From Solirubrobacteraceae bacterium (lineage in GTDB: Bacteria; Actinomycetota; Thermoleophilia; Solirubrobacterales; Solirubrobacteraceae), in contig JALNWQ010000018.1 in assembly GCA_023230855.1 (NCBI GenBank), positions 21,928 through 85,927 on the forward strand: a stretch of DNA of 64,000 nt, given 5' to 3'. The translations under genes and the position numbers were made by a program. The notes under the pieces were generated by a model. That model saw only the letters and a program-made list of their open reading frames with translations, was not told where the DNA came from and did no database searches. Below are positions 17,846-27,786 of the stretch, piece by piece (the first letter of the stretch is position 1; every line of letters begins with the position of its first letter).

Positions 17846-19194
17846 TGCTCCGGCCCCTTCGCGCTGCCGGCGGGCGCCGACGTCCTCGGGTTGACGAAGG
17901 ACCCGGTCGGGACCTCCTGGCGGTAATCCTCGTTGCCGACGAGGCAGCGCTCGTCGGGGTACACGTTGTAGCGCCGGATCGGGTCGGTCCGCGGGTTCTT
18001 CAGCAGCTGCTCGGTCGAGAGGAGCAGGCCGGTGCGGAACCAATTGCCGTTGACGTCGCCCTCGCTCGTCACCGACGACGCGTTGCGGGCGAAGAGCGTG
18101 ACGTAGCTGCACTTCGTCTGCAGCGGCACGATCGTCTGGAGCGTCGGCAGCAGCGACTCGAGGGTCGGGCGCAGCAGGACGAGCGACGTCGTCGTCGCGT
18201 CGCGGTGCAGGGCCCCGTCGACGGAGCGCATCGTCGCGTCGAGCTGCCGGGTCAGCCGTGGCACGCGCCGCAGGATCGGCGTGCCGCGGCGGGCGACGCC
18301 GTGGAGCGCGCGGACGGTGGCCGGCAGCGCGTCGGCGCCGGGCCGCAGCTCGCGGGCGAGCACCGCGGCGTCGCGGAGCACCGGTCGCAGGGCGACGGAC
18401 GCCCGCCGCGCCTCGCGGAGCGTCGGCGGGAGCCGCTCGAGGCCCGCGCCCAGGGCGTCGGCCTCGTCGGCGAGCGCGCCGAGCGTCGTGCGGGCGCCGC
18501 GCAGCAGCGGGCCGATGTCGCCGAGGACCGGCACGAGCGCCTGCGTCGCCGCGTCGGCGCCGCGGAGGAACCCGCCGAGGTTCGTCTCGGGGTCGGCGAG
18601 CACCCCCATGAACCGCTCGAACCGGGTGAGGTTCTCGGGCAGGACGTCGAGCGCGCGGTTGAAGTCGGCGCCGCGACCGGCGACGCCGTCGGACACCTGC
18701 TCGACGACGTTGCGCACCGACGAGCGCAGGCCGGCGTCGAACAGGCCGGTGACCTCGTCGAGGTCGACCGAAGCGCTGGTCTGCGGCTCGCGGATCAGGC
18801 CGCCGGGCGGGATCGTGCGCGACGCGCGGCCGGGCGTGAGCTCGATGTACTTCGCGCCGATGACGCTCTTGGGGCGGATCCGGATGGTGGAGTCCGCGGG
18901 CAGCTCGGCGACGGCTCGGTCGAGCTTGAGGGTGAGCATCGCGTGGTACTCGCCGTCGTCGGCCTCGGCCTCGATCTCCTGCAGCTGCCCGACGCGCTTG
19001 CCGCCGATCCGCACGTCGACGCCGGTGGTGAGCTTCTTCGCGTCGGCGACGCGGGCGCGGATGTCGTACGTCTCGATGAACGGCAGGCCGGAGTTGGCGT
19101 TGTACGACAACACGACCGCGACGAGCGCGATGAGGACCGTGGCCGCGCCGACGAGGACGGGGCTGCCGGCGAGCGAGGAGCGACGGCGGTTCAT
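17842..19194 (-). CDS. MCE (MlaD) family protein, third gene
   Basis: A 450-residue MCE protein with a transmembrane helix (about 11-31) and an MCE domain (about 38-125) containing KKLTTGVDVRIGGKRVGQL and SVIGAKYIELTPG. The helical needle includes ADFNRALDVLPENLTRFE. The C-terminal segment has two Cys (CSYVTLF and ERCLVG) that could form a disulphide outside the membrane. The ATG start at 19194 overlaps the upstream stop by 4 nt. Length and architecture are typical of the actinobacterial Mce family. Confidence 0.9.
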   Translation of the reverse strand: MNRRRSSLAGSPVLVGAATVLIALVAVVLSYNANSGLPFIETYDIRARVADAKKLTTGVDVRIGGKRVGQLQEIEAEADDGEYHAMLTLKLDRAVAELPADSTIRIRPKSVIGAKYIELTPGRASRTIPPGGLIREPQTSASVDLDEVTGLFDAGLRSSVRNVVEQVSDGVAGRGADFNRALDVLPENLTRFERFMGVLADPETNLGGFLRGADAATQALVPVLGDIGPLLRGARTTLGALADEADALGAGLERLPPTLREARRASVALRPVLRDAAVLARELRPGADALPATVRALHGVARRGTPILRRVPRLTRQLDATMRSVDGALHRDATTTSLVLLRPTLESLLPTLQTIVPLQTKCSYVTLFARNASSVTSEGDVNGNWFRTGLLLSTEQLLKNPRTDPIRRYNVYPDERCLVGNEDYRQEVPTGSFVNPRTSAPAGSAKGPEQ

Positions 19195-20495
19195 CGCGTG
19201 GCCCCCGTCGGCGCGTCGGCGAGCGGCTTGCGCTCGAAGTCGCGCTGCTGCCGGAGCGACAGCTGGTTGTTGCCGGTCCGCTCCTCGGTGAAGTTCGCCG
19301 CGCAGCCCTTGCCCTGCGTCGCGGTGACCGTCGCGCACGGGGTGAGGGTGAGGTGGGCGGGGAGGATGTGCGAGATCGAGTCGAACCGCGCCATCGACAT
19401 CGTGGCGTTGAAGATGAACTGCGTGAGCAGCTCGGGGCCGCCCTGCTCGCTGAGGCTGCGGTTGAGGTCGGTGATGAGCGGCACGGTCGGGGCGAGCGCT
19501 TCGGTGGCCTCGCGGAGGCGGACGAGCTGGGGGCTCGCGCGACGCAGCACCGGGACCGCGATGCGCGACGTGCGGGCGAGCCGGTCGAACGCCGGTCGCG
19601 CCGCGTCCGACAGCGGCCCGAGGTCGGCGGCCAGGCGCCGCAGCGACGGGGCGGCGCGGCGCAGCGACGCGAGCGTCGGCGTGGCGTCCCGGGTCAGGTC
19701 GCGCAGCTCGGCGAGGGTCGGCCGCAGCTCCTCCAGCGTCGGCGGGAGCTCGCGGAGCGTCTCGTCGAGCGCGGCGCGGTAGTCGGCGGTGACCTTGAGG
19801 AACCGGGCGCTCTCGACGAACGTGCCGGCCAGGTCGTCGCTGCGGGCGTCGAGCTCGGCGAGGATCCGGTCGGTGGCGGTGAGCAGCCGGCCGAGGGCGT
19901 CGCGCTCGCGTCGCACGATCGCGAGCGTCCGGCGGGTGACCTGCAGCGCCGGGTTGGCGCGGCGGATGGCCGCCGACAGCTCGGGCCCGCGGGCGGCGAG
20001 GCCCGCCCCGAACTCGTTCTGCAGCAGCTGGAACCGGACGTTGGTCGGCTTGCCGAGCATCGCCACGACGAGGTCGAGGTCGACCGGGCTGCTCGTGTTC
20101 TCGAGCGGCACCGTCGGGACCGACTCGCCGTCGCGGGCGGTGATCGCCCCGGCGCTCGGCCGGCCCGGGTCGCACTCGACGAACTTCTCGCCGATGAGCG
20201 ACTGCGGGAGGATCGTGCAGCTCGCGTCCTGCCGGAACGGCGTGAACCGCGACTCGACCTCGAACGACAGTCGGGCCTTGCGGTCGTCGGTGAGGCTGAC
20301 CTCGGAGACCCTGCCGACGACGGCGCCGGCCACCCGCACGTCCTGCCCCTCGTTGACGAACGACGCGTTGTCGAAGATCGCGTCGATCCGCGTCATGTCG
20401 CCGCCGGAGCCGCCGGCGCCACAGGCGGTGACGGCGAGCGTCGTCGCGCCGAGCGCGAGCGCCGTGATCGTCCGGCGGATCCGCGACCCGGTCAT
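19191..20495 (-). CDS. MCE family lipoprotein, second gene
   Basis: A 434-residue MCE protein with a signal peptide ending in a lipobox (VTAC, Cys25), so it is expected to be lipid-anchored. That makes it the counterpart of MceE/LprK lipoproteins. The MCE domain (about 35-120) contains VNEGQDVRVAGAVVGRV and SLIGEKFVECDPG. The helical region is followed by a C-terminus with two Cys (LTPCATV and KGCAAN). In mycobacterial mce operons the lipoprotein is the fifth mce gene. Here it is the second. ATG start 20495, 4-nt overlaps on both sides. Confidence 0.92.
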   Translation of the reverse strand: MTGSRIRRTITALALGATTLAVTACGAGGSGGDMTRIDAIFDNASFVNEGQDVRVAGAVVGRVSEVSLTDDRKARLSFEVESRFTPFRQDASCTILPQSLIGEKFVECDPGRPSAGAITARDGESVPTVPLENTSSPVDLDLVVAMLGKPTNVRFQLLQNEFGAGLAARGPELSAAIRRANPALQVTRRTLAIVRRERDALGRLLTATDRILAELDARSDDLAGTFVESARFLKVTADYRAALDETLRELPPTLEELRPTLAELRDLTRDATPTLASLRRAAPSLRRLAADLGPLSDAARPAFDRLARTSRIAVPVLRRASPQLVRLREATEALAPTVPLITDLNRSLSEQGGPELLTQFIFNATMSMARFDSISHILPAHLTLTPCATVTATQGKGCAANFTEERTGNNQLSLRQQRDFERKPLADAPTGATR

Positions 20496-21880
20496 GGTGC
20501 GGGCCTCGCGGTGCCGCCGGGGGTGGTCTGGCTCATCGAGCAGGCGCCGCCGTGGCCGGCGCTCCACGGGTTGGACCCGTCGGCGGCGGTCTGCGTCGCC
20601 GCTCCCGGGCAGCGGTTGGTGGCGCCGGTCTGCGGGGCCAGGCCCATCCCGATGAGCGGCTCGACGAGGTCGAAGAGGTCGCCGAGGATCGGCTTGAGCA
20701 GGTCGGGCGCGGAGTTCGCGTCGAACATGATCCCGATCCGACCGAAGTGGCCGTTGGCGTCGTAGTGGCCGGCGGCCTTGCCGCCGAACGACGTCGACAG
20801 CCCGGCGACGACGTCCGGGGCGTACGGGCGGAGGTCGGCGACGATCGGCGCGGCGCCGACGAGCGCGCGCGTGAGCTCGGTGAACGCCGGCTGGGCGCTG
20901 TCGGCGAGCTTCGGCGTGCGGCGCAGCGCGTCGTCGAGGTCGGGGAGGCTGCTGCGGATCGACCGCAGCAGCGGCCGGGTCTCCTGGACGAGCGGGCGCA
21001 CGATCCGCAGCGTCGTGGCGAGCTTCGGCGCCAGCGGGCGCAGCTCGCGCAGCAGCGGCCGTGCCTCCTCCAGCAGCGGCCGGGTGCCCGCCAGGGTCGT
21101 GTTGGCGCGGCGGATGAGCGCGGGGCCGCGCTCGATCGTGCGCCGCAGCGCCGCGCGCTCGTCGGCGGTGGCCCGCAGCGTGGCGGCGGTCGCGACGAGG
21201 CCGTTCTCGAGGTCGTCGCGACTCGACGCGAGCGTCGACGCGACCGCGGCGCTGCTCGTGATGAGCCGTTGCAGGGCGGGCTCGTCGGCCGCCAGCTCCT
21301 CGACGGTCCGGCGGAGCTGCGACAGCGCCGGCGACAGCCGCTCGAGCAGGCGGTTGTTCGCCGCCTCGGCCCCCGAGAACGCGGTCGCCCCGCCGCGGAC
21401 GACGGTCTGGAGGTACTCGCGGCCCTTGACGTCGATGGCGTTGAGGACCTGGTCGATGTCGGTGGCGGCCCGGGTGTCGACCGCGGCGATCGTGCCGCCG
21501 TCGGCGATCTCCGGCGCGTCGTTGGGGCCGGGCTCCAGGACGAGGATCCGCCCGGCGACGCTCGACAGCGACGAGTTGCGCAGCACCGCGCGGGTGCCGT
21601 CGTGCAGCGGCGCGAAGTCGTCGTCGGTGATGCTCAGCTCGATCTCGGCCTGGCCGTCGTCGGCGAGCGAGATCGTCGACACGGTGCCGACGTCGGAGCC
21701 CGCGACCCGGACGAGGTTGCCCGGGACGAGCTGACCGGCGTCCTGCAGGCGGACCTTGACGCGGTACGGGTCGCCCCCCGACAGGAGGACGGCGTAGACG
21801 AGCGCGGCGACGAGCGCCACGGCCAGTCCGGCCACCACCTGGTTTGAACGGGTTCCCAACTCGATCTCCGCACGCCGCAC
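20492..21880 (-). CDS. MCE (MlaD) family protein, first gene of the mce operon
   Basis: A 462-residue MCE protein with a transmembrane helix at about 14-34 and an MCE domain (about 38-125) containing LVPGNLVRVAGSDVGTV and SSVAGRILVLEPG. The helices carry repeated RPLLxExRPLLRxLRPL turns, and the C-terminus has Cys pairs (NRCPG and GGACS). The GTG start at 21880 is the first coding base of the operon. The next 215 bases upstream hold only the dcd promoter on the other strand. In known systems two YrbE/MlaE permease genes precede this position. None is present here. Confidence 0.9.
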   Translation of the reverse strand: MRRAEIELGTRSNQVVAGLAVALVAALVYAVLLSGGDPYRVKVRLQDAGQLVPGNLVRVAGSDVGTVSTISLADDGQAEIELSITDDDFAPLHDGTRAVLRNSSLSSVAGRILVLEPGPNDAPEIADGGTIAAVDTRAATDIDQVLNAIDVKGREYLQTVVRGGATAFSGAEAANNRLLERLSPALSQLRRTVEELAADEPALQRLITSSAAVASTLASSRDDLENGLVATAATLRATADERAALRRTIERGPALIRRANTTLAGTRPLLEEARPLLRELRPLAPKLATTLRIVRPLVQETRPLLRSIRSSLPDLDDALRRTPKLADSAQPAFTELTRALVGAAPIVADLRPYAPDVVAGLSTSFGGKAAGHYDANGHFGRIGIMFDANSAPDLLKPILGDLFDLVEPLIGMGLAPQTGATNRCPGAATQTAADGSNPWSAGHGGACSMSQTTPGGTARPAP

Positions 21881-22083
21881 CCCCGACCCTCGTCGGGCGA
21901 CCCCGTCGTGCCTCCTCGGCGCGCCAGCCTACGCAGCCGATGGGGGCCCGCGCAAGCACGTGCGCCGAACGCCGACGGCGATCGGGCGGTCCGCGTCAAC
22001 CCGACGATCGTCGGGGGTGGCGATGCGACGGGTCGCGACGCGCTCGAGACCCGTCCGCCACGGCGGTCCGGGCAGGGCTCCTC

Positions 22084-22089
22084 TACGCT
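22084..22089 (+). promoter_or_regulatory. -10 element TACGCT for dcd
   Basis: TACGCT lies six bases before ATG 22096. No Shine-Dalgarno sequence is present, so the transcript probably begins at the ATG. This favours 22096 over the in-frame ATG at 22105. Confidence 0.6.
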
Positions 22090-22095
22090 GCCGAC

Positions 22096-22689
22096 ATGCC
22101 CGTCATGTCCGACGCGTCGCTGCGCCGACTGGTGGCCGACGGCCACCTGCGGATCGACCCCTGGGACCCGAAGATGGTGCAGCCCGCGTCGCTGGACCTG
22201 CGGCTCGGTCGGTCGTTCCGGGTGTTCCACAACCACCGCGTGACGTCGATCGACCTCGCCGACCCGCCGTCCAACCTCACCGAGCAGGTCACCGTCGAGG
22301 ACGACGAGCCGTTCGTCATCCACCCCGGCGAGTTCGTGCTCGGCCGCACGCTGGAGTGGGTCGAGCTCGCGGACGACCTCGTCGCGCGGATCGAGGGCAA
22401 GAGCTCGCTCGGCCGGCTCGGCCTCATCGTCCACGCCACCGCCGGATTCTGCGACCCGGGCTGGCGCGGCACGCTCACCCTCGAGCTCGCCAACCTCACG
22501 CGCGTGCCGATCCTCCTGCGCCCCGGCCTGCCGATCGCGCAGCTGTCGGTGATGAGCCTCGACCGTCCCGCCGAGCGCCCCTACGGCCACCCCGACCTGG
22601 GCAGCCACTACCACGGCCAGGTCGAGGCGACCGAGAGCCGGTACGAGGGCGGACCGGCCGCGTCCGCCCGCCCGGCCGACGCCGGCTAG
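22096..22689 (+). CDS. dcd: dCTP deaminase
   Basis: A 197-residue trimeric enzyme that deaminates dCTP to dUTP for thymidylate synthesis. Some actinobacterial forms also cleave dUTP to dUMP. Motifs seen are QPASLDLRLG, the nucleotide-binding EGKSSLGRLGL, HATAGFCDPGW and LELAN, then PIAQLSVM. The short C-terminal tail is Ala/Pro-rich. The stop overlaps the convergent methyltransferase stop at a shared CTAG. The sequence does not tell mono- from bifunctional activity with certainty. Confidence 0.92.
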   Translation: MPVMSDASLRRLVADGHLRIDPWDPKMVQPASLDLRLGRSFRVFHNHRVTSIDLADPPSNLTEQVTVEDDEPFVIHPGEFVLGRTLEWVELADDLVARIEGKSSLGRLGLIVHATAGFCDPGWRGTLTLELANLTRVPILLRPGLPIAQLSVMSLDRPAERPYGHPDLGSHYHGQVEATESRYEGGPAASARPADAG

Positions 22690-23564
22690 CGGTCGCGGGG
22701 CCGCCCGAGCCCGATCCGCAGGTGGCGGTCCTCGACGTCGGGCCGCTCCGCGACGCGCCCGCCACGACGGGCACGCATCCGGGCCCCCACCGCCCGACGC
22801 AGTGGCCCGACCGCGCGGGTGGCGCGGCCGGCGAGGGCGCGCTCGAGCAGCCGCAGGCGACGCTCCGCCGCCGTCGCCGGGAACCGCGCCGCGACGAGCG
22901 CCTGCAACTCGCCGTGCAGCGTCTCGCCGATGAGGAGCTGCTCGGCGACCGGCAGGTCCCCGGTCCAGAAGAGGCCCTGCAACATCTCGTGCAGCTCGAG
23001 CTCGGCGGCCATCGACGGGGTGACCCGCACCGACGGGTCGTTGTGGATCGAGTGCTGCTTGTGGATGAACGTCAACGTCGGGCGGCCCCCGGAGCGGATG
23101 CCGTCCTCGATCGTCGTCGGGTGGTCGGGGTCGTCGTCGATCCGGCAGAGCCAGTGGTGGTGGCGGTTGCCCAGGTAGGGCCCCTCCCCCGGCAGCCGCC
23201 ACACGAGCTCGCCGAGGATCGTCGGCACCTCGAGGTAGCCGGAGCGGGCGACCCGGCTCATCTCCTGCACGACCCACAGCGGGTCGCGCAGGTCCTCGAG
23301 CGTCGTGACGCACATCGCCAGGTCGAACCGGCCGTCGGGGAACGGCCACGGCTCGCGGTCGCAGACGTCGCGCGTCACCCAGGTGTCGGCGCCGAACCGC
23401 TCGCGGTCGCCGCCGTACGAGAACCCCATCTGCCCGCGCGTCTCGAACGGCATCGCGTCGATGACCCAGTCGGCCCGGTTGAACGGCGCCGCCCACCCGC
23501 CGACGTCGAGCACGACCGCGTCGTCGGGGAGCGCGAGGATCCGGTCGGTGGCGGCGGGCAGCAC
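22686..23564 (-). CDS. class I SAM-dependent methyltransferase
   Basis: A 292-residue methyltransferase-fold protein. Motif I reads VVLDVGGWAAP, followed by acidic strand 2 (ADWVIDAMPFE). The later segment PFPDGRFDLAMCVTTLEDL is typical of Methyltransf_11/25 proteins. The C-terminal third, about 100 residues, is basic and of unknown function. GTG 23564 is chosen because TACCGT ends seven bases upstream. An in-frame GTG at 23621 would add 19 residues without a ribosome binding site. The substrate is not predictable. The gene is divergent from citrate synthase. Confidence 0.78.
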   Translation of the reverse strand: MLPAATDRILALPDDAVVLDVGGWAAPFNRADWVIDAMPFETRGQMGFSYGGDRERFGADTWVTRDVCDREPWPFPDGRFDLAMCVTTLEDLRDPLWVVQEMSRVARSGYLEVPTILGELVWRLPGEGPYLGNRHHHWLCRIDDDPDHPTTIEDGIRSGGRPTLTFIHKQHSIHNDPSVRVTPSMAAELELHEMLQGLFWTGDLPVAEQLLIGETLHGELQALVAARFPATAAERRLRLLERALAGRATRAVGPLRRAVGARMRARRGGRVAERPDVEDRHLRIGLGRPRDR

Positions 23565-23687
23565 CGGAGCGACGGTACCGGGGTCGGTATCCCGAACGTC
23601 GTCGGGTCCGTGCCCCCACACCCGCAAGGCGTTTCCGGCGGCACCCCATAGACTCCGCCCCGCCGGAGTGAACCACCGAGGAGCCCC

Positions 23688-25016
<1,329 letters not shown>

Positions 25017-25038
25017 GCCCGACCGCTCGCTCGCTCCC

Positions 25039-25065
25039 CCGCCGGGCCCGCTCCGGGGCCGGCGG
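25039..25065 (+). terminator. candidate terminator hairpin after citrate synthase
   Basis: Arms CCGCCGG (25039-25045) and CCGGCGG (25059-25065) flank a 13-nt loop. More GC-rich dyads follow to about 25105. There is no T-run, which is common in such genomes. Confidence 0.4.
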
Positions 25066-25228
25066 GGCCCCGGCCGCCGGGCCGGCCGGCCCGGGGTCGA
25101 TCCGACCGCCCGGGCCGATCCGGCGCCACACGCAGCCCCCGTCCCCGCACGGGACGACATCGCGCCCTGTGTCGCACCCCACACGGCCGCTGTGACGACC
25201 CCCACCGACGCCGTCGCGGGCCGCTGCG

Positions 25229-25879
25229 ATGGTTGATGTCGTGCTGATTCCCCTGCACGACGGACGACGGGTCCTGCTCCGCGACATCGAGCCGGAGGAC
25301 GCGCCCCTGCTCGTCCGCGCCCACTCGATCACGTCCGACGAGGCGCTCCAGGCGCGGTTCCTGTCGGCGAAGCCCAGGCTCTCCTCGGGCGAGGTGCACT
25401 ACCTCACGCACGTCGACCGGCTCGACCACGTCGCGCTGGTGGCCGTCGAGGTCGACCGGCCCGAGGCGATCGTCGCCGTCGGACGGTGGATCCGCGACCG
25501 GGGCCGCCCGGACGCGGCCGAGGCGGCGTTCATCGTCGCCGACGACTACCAGGGCGTCGGGCTCGGCAGCGCGCTGGCGATCGCGCTCGCCGATCGCGCG
25601 GTCGCCCGCGGCGTGCGGGTCCTGCAGGGCTCGATGTACACCGACAACCGTGGGTCGGTGGCGCTGTTCGCCCGGATGGGCGGCGAGCTCACGGTCGTCA
25701 ACGAGGGCATCACGAACGAGGTGCGCACGACGCTCCCGTCGGCGACCGACCGGCTGGAGCGGCTCGTCGTCCGCCGACGGTTGCGCCCGGGCCACGACCG
25801 ACCGCGGCGCGACCGGCTACGCCGCGTCCCGCGCCGTCGGCGGCAGCCACATCCGCAGGTCGGCGCCGTGGCGGCGTAG
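25229..25879 (+). CDS. GNAT-family N-acetyltransferase
   Basis: A 216-residue protein with the GNAT fold over about residues 10-165. The N-terminal LLRDIEPEDAPLLVRAHS, a central AAFIVADDYQGVGLGSALAIALADRA (motif A with the Q/R-x-x-G-x-G/A acetyl-CoA loop) and NRGSVALFARMGG (motif B) are clear. The last 45 residues are very Arg-rich and overlap the 3' end of the convergent metalloprotease gene by 63 bp, so this tail may be non-functional. The ATG at 25229 was chosen, and GTG 25241 is an alternative. The substrate is unknown. Confidence 0.82.
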   Translation: MVDVVLIPLHDGRRVLLRDIEPEDAPLLVRAHSITSDEALQARFLSAKPRLSSGEVHYLTHVDRLDHVALVAVEVDRPEAIVAVGRWIRDRGRPDAAEAAFIVADDYQGVGLGSALAIALADRAVARGVRVLQGSMYTDNRGSVALFARMGGELTVVNEGITNEVRTTLPSATDRLERLVVRRRLRPGHDRPRRDRLRRVPRRRRQPHPQVGAVAA

Positions 25880-26518
25880 CCACCCGGCGGGCTCGCGCCA
25901 GTCGGGGCGCAGCCGGTCGAGCAGCGCCCAGAACGCCGGGCCGTGGTGGGCGTGCTCCAGGTGGCACGCCTCGTGCCACACGACGTACTCCAGGCAGCCG
26001 TCGGGCGCGAGCAGCAGCCGCCACGACACGCTGATCGTGCCGGTCGTCGAGCAGCTCCCCCACCGGCTGCGGGTGTCGGTGATCCGCAACCGCGTGGCGG
26101 GACGCCCGACGGCGGCCGTCGCGCGCTCCAGCTCGGGCGTCACGACGTCGCGGGCCCGGGCCCGGTACCACGCCCGCAGCGCCCGGTCGCGCGCCGCGTC
26201 GTCGTCGGGGACGCGCAGGTCGTCGCCGTCGCGGACCACGCCGCGCCGGCCGGGCTCGGGCACGATCCGCAGGGTCGTCCCGCGGTACGGCAGCCCGCTG
26301 GCGGCGCTCTCGCGCACCGTGCGCCGGCGGGCCTCCCACTCCGCGACCCGCGGGGCGATCCACGGCTCGAGCTCGGCCACCGCCCGGCGGGCGTCGGCCC
26401 GCGCGGCGCGCGACGGGATGGTGACGGTCAGCCCGTGGTCGACGTCGACGCGGACGGTGATCCGCCGGGCGCGCGCGTGGCGCCGGAGCCGGAACGGACG
26501 CTCAGTCGCGTCGGTCAC
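25817..26518 (-). CDS. YgjP-like (DUF45) zinc metallopeptidase
   Basis: About 233 residues from GTG 26518. An upstream start at 26575 is open but overlaps the preceding gene further. The C-terminal half has TRSRWGSCSTTGTISVSW, then WHEACHLEHAHHG, an HExxH zinc site with a distal His, which is the YgjP/DUF45 signature. The N-terminal half has the usual basic beta-rich region (RRHARARRITVRVD). Members are putative metal-dependent proteases of unknown substrate. Its start lies 17 bases inside the antitoxin-like gene, so translation is probably coupled. Confidence 0.85.
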   Translation of the reverse strand: MTDATERPFRLRRHARARRITVRVDVDHGLTVTIPSRAARADARRAVAELEPWIAPRVAEWEARRRTVRESAASGLPYRGTTLRIVPEPGRRGVVRDGDDLRVPDDDAARDRALRAWYRARARDVVTPELERATAAVGRPATRLRITDTRSRWGSCSTTGTISVSWRLLLAPDGCLEYVVWHEACHLEHAHHGPAFWALLDRLRPDWREPAGWLRRHGADLRMWLPPTARDAA

Positions 26519-26717
26519 CGCCGGCGGGGCGGTCGGCGACCTTGTCGACCGCGCCCTTGAGCTTGTCGGCCCCACCCTGGAGCTTGGCGGAGTGCTTGCC
26601 CCCGGTCTTGCCGTCGACGGCCTTCACGGCCTTGTCGATCGACGCGTCGATCTTGTCGTTGTGCTCGCCGGCGATGCCGCGGGCCTTCTTCGCCAGCTTC
26701 TTGAGGTCGAACGCCAT
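26502..26717 (-). CDS. MT0933-like antitoxin-family small protein
   Basis: A 71-residue, highly charged, helical protein. Its core KxHNDKIDxSIDKAxxxVDxKTGGKHS (described as a pattern) matches the actinobacterial MT0933/Rv0909 antitoxin family. The start is ATG 26717 with GGAG six bases upstream. No recognised toxin lies beside it. The downstream overlapping gene is a metalloprotease rather than the Rv0910-type partner. A role other than antitoxin, such as a stress-related cytoplasmic protein, is possible. Confidence 0.75.
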   Translation of the reverse strand: MAFDLKKLAKKARGIAGEHNDKIDASIDKAVKAVDGKTGGKHSAKLQGGADKLKGAVDKVADRPAGGDRRD

Positions 26718-26751
26718 CGGTCGCTCCGGGTCGGTCGGGGGGGGTGTGGGG

Positions 26752-27672
26752 TCAGCCGGCGACGGCCTCGCCGACGGGTGGGGCGTCCGCCTGCTCCCAC
26801 GGACGGTGCAGGCGCAGCGTCGACAGGATCGCACGCGTCGCCGGGCTGCGGTTCATCGTGTAGAAGTGGATGCCGGGCGCCCCGCCGGCGAGGAGCTCGG
26901 AGCACTGCAGCGCCGCGAAGCTCACGCCCAGATCGGCGAGCGCGTCGGGATCCTCGGCCCGCAGCTCCAGCTCGTGGAGGTACGCGTCGGGGATCGTCGC
27001 GGTCTGCCCGACGAACCCGCGCACCTGGCCGATCGACGTGATCGGCAGGATGCCGGGGATGACGGGCACGTCGATCCCGGCGTCACGCAGCCGCGCGACG
27101 AGCTCGAAGTAGTCGCGGTTGTCGAAGAACAGCTGGGTGATGAGGAACCGCGCGCCGGCGGCGACCTTGGCCCGGGCGGCCTCCACGTCGGCCTCGAGGT
27201 CGGCGGAGTCCGGGTGCACCTCGGGGTACGTCGCCCCGGCCACGCAGAAGTCGTAGTGCTCGGCGATGAGCGTCGTGAGCTCGGTCGACGACCCCAGGCC
27301 GCCCTCGACCGGGGTGAACGCGCCGGTGCCGGGGGGCGGGTCGCCGCGGAGCGCCAGGACGTTGTCGATCCCCGCGTCGCGCATCTGGTCGAGGACCTCG
27401 CGCAGCTCCGGCACGGTCGCGCCCACGCAGGTGAAGTGCGCCATCGCCTCCAGGTCGTGCTCCTCGCGGAGCGCCTTGACGACCTTGATCGTGCGGTCGC
27501 GGGTGCTGCCGCCCGCGCCGTACGTCACGGACACGAAGGTCGGGGACAGCTCGCGGAGCGTCCGCAACGCCTCGTGGAGCTTCGCTTCGGCCTCGTCGGT
27601 CTTCGGCGGGAAGAACTCGAAGGAGAAGGACGGCTCCGTCGCCGATCGGATGATCTCGTCGATGCGCATCAC
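26752..27672 (-). CDS. metF: 5,10-methylenetetrahydrofolate reductase
   Basis: A 306-residue FAD enzyme that reduces methylene-THF to methyl-THF for methionine synthesis. Hallmarks are FSFEFFPPKT at the N-terminus (catalytic Glu), SVTYGAGGSTRDRT, HFTCVGAT, NVLALRGDPP and FLITQLFFDN, and a C-terminal GIHFYTMNR. The length fits the bacterial single-domain type. It begins GTG-ATG at 27672/27669, with TACCAT ending six bases before the GTG, another leaderless pattern. The gene stands alone between the small-protein pair and a hydrolase. Confidence 0.95.
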   Translation of the reverse strand: MMRIDEIIRSATEPSFSFEFFPPKTDEAEAKLHEALRTLRELSPTFVSVTYGAGGSTRDRTIKVVKALREEHDLEAMAHFTCVGATVPELREVLDQMRDAGIDNVLALRGDPPPGTGAFTPVEGGLGSSTELTTLIAEHYDFCVAGATYPEVHPDSADLEADVEAARAKVAAGARFLITQLFFDNRDYFELVARLRDAGIDVPVIPGILPITSIGQVRGFVGQTATIPDAYLHELELRAEDPDALADLGVSFAALQCSELLAGGAPGIHFYTMNRSPATRAILSTLRLHRPWEQADAPPVGEAVAG

Positions 27673-27678
27673 CGATTG

Positions 27679-27684
27679 ATGGTA
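27679..27684 (-). promoter_or_regulatory. -10 element TACCAT for metF
   Basis: TACCAT is six bases before the GTG at 27672 and nine before the ATG at 27669. The region upstream is a 115-bp gap with no other gene. No SAM riboswitch-like structure is apparent in it. Confidence 0.55.
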
Positions 27685-27786
27685 GGGGCTTACGTCCCGC
27701 GCGGCCCCCGCCCACCCCGGGCGGCGCCGCGCGGACGATCGGCCCGACGCGTTCCCCGGGCTCCGCGACGCCCCGGCGCGTCGCGG

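Noticed and set aside
25817..25879. Functional C-terminal extension of the GNAT protein
   Set aside because: The overlapping 63 bp encode the conserved C-terminus of the protease on the other strand, and the GNAT tail is low complexity, so the tail is probably incidental.
26502..26717. Toxin-antitoxin module
   Set aside because: Only the antitoxin-like protein is present. The overlapping downstream gene is a YgjP-like protease, not a known toxin.
27673..27786. SAM riboswitch upstream of metF
   Set aside because: The -10 box is only six bases before the start codon, leaving no room for a leader.
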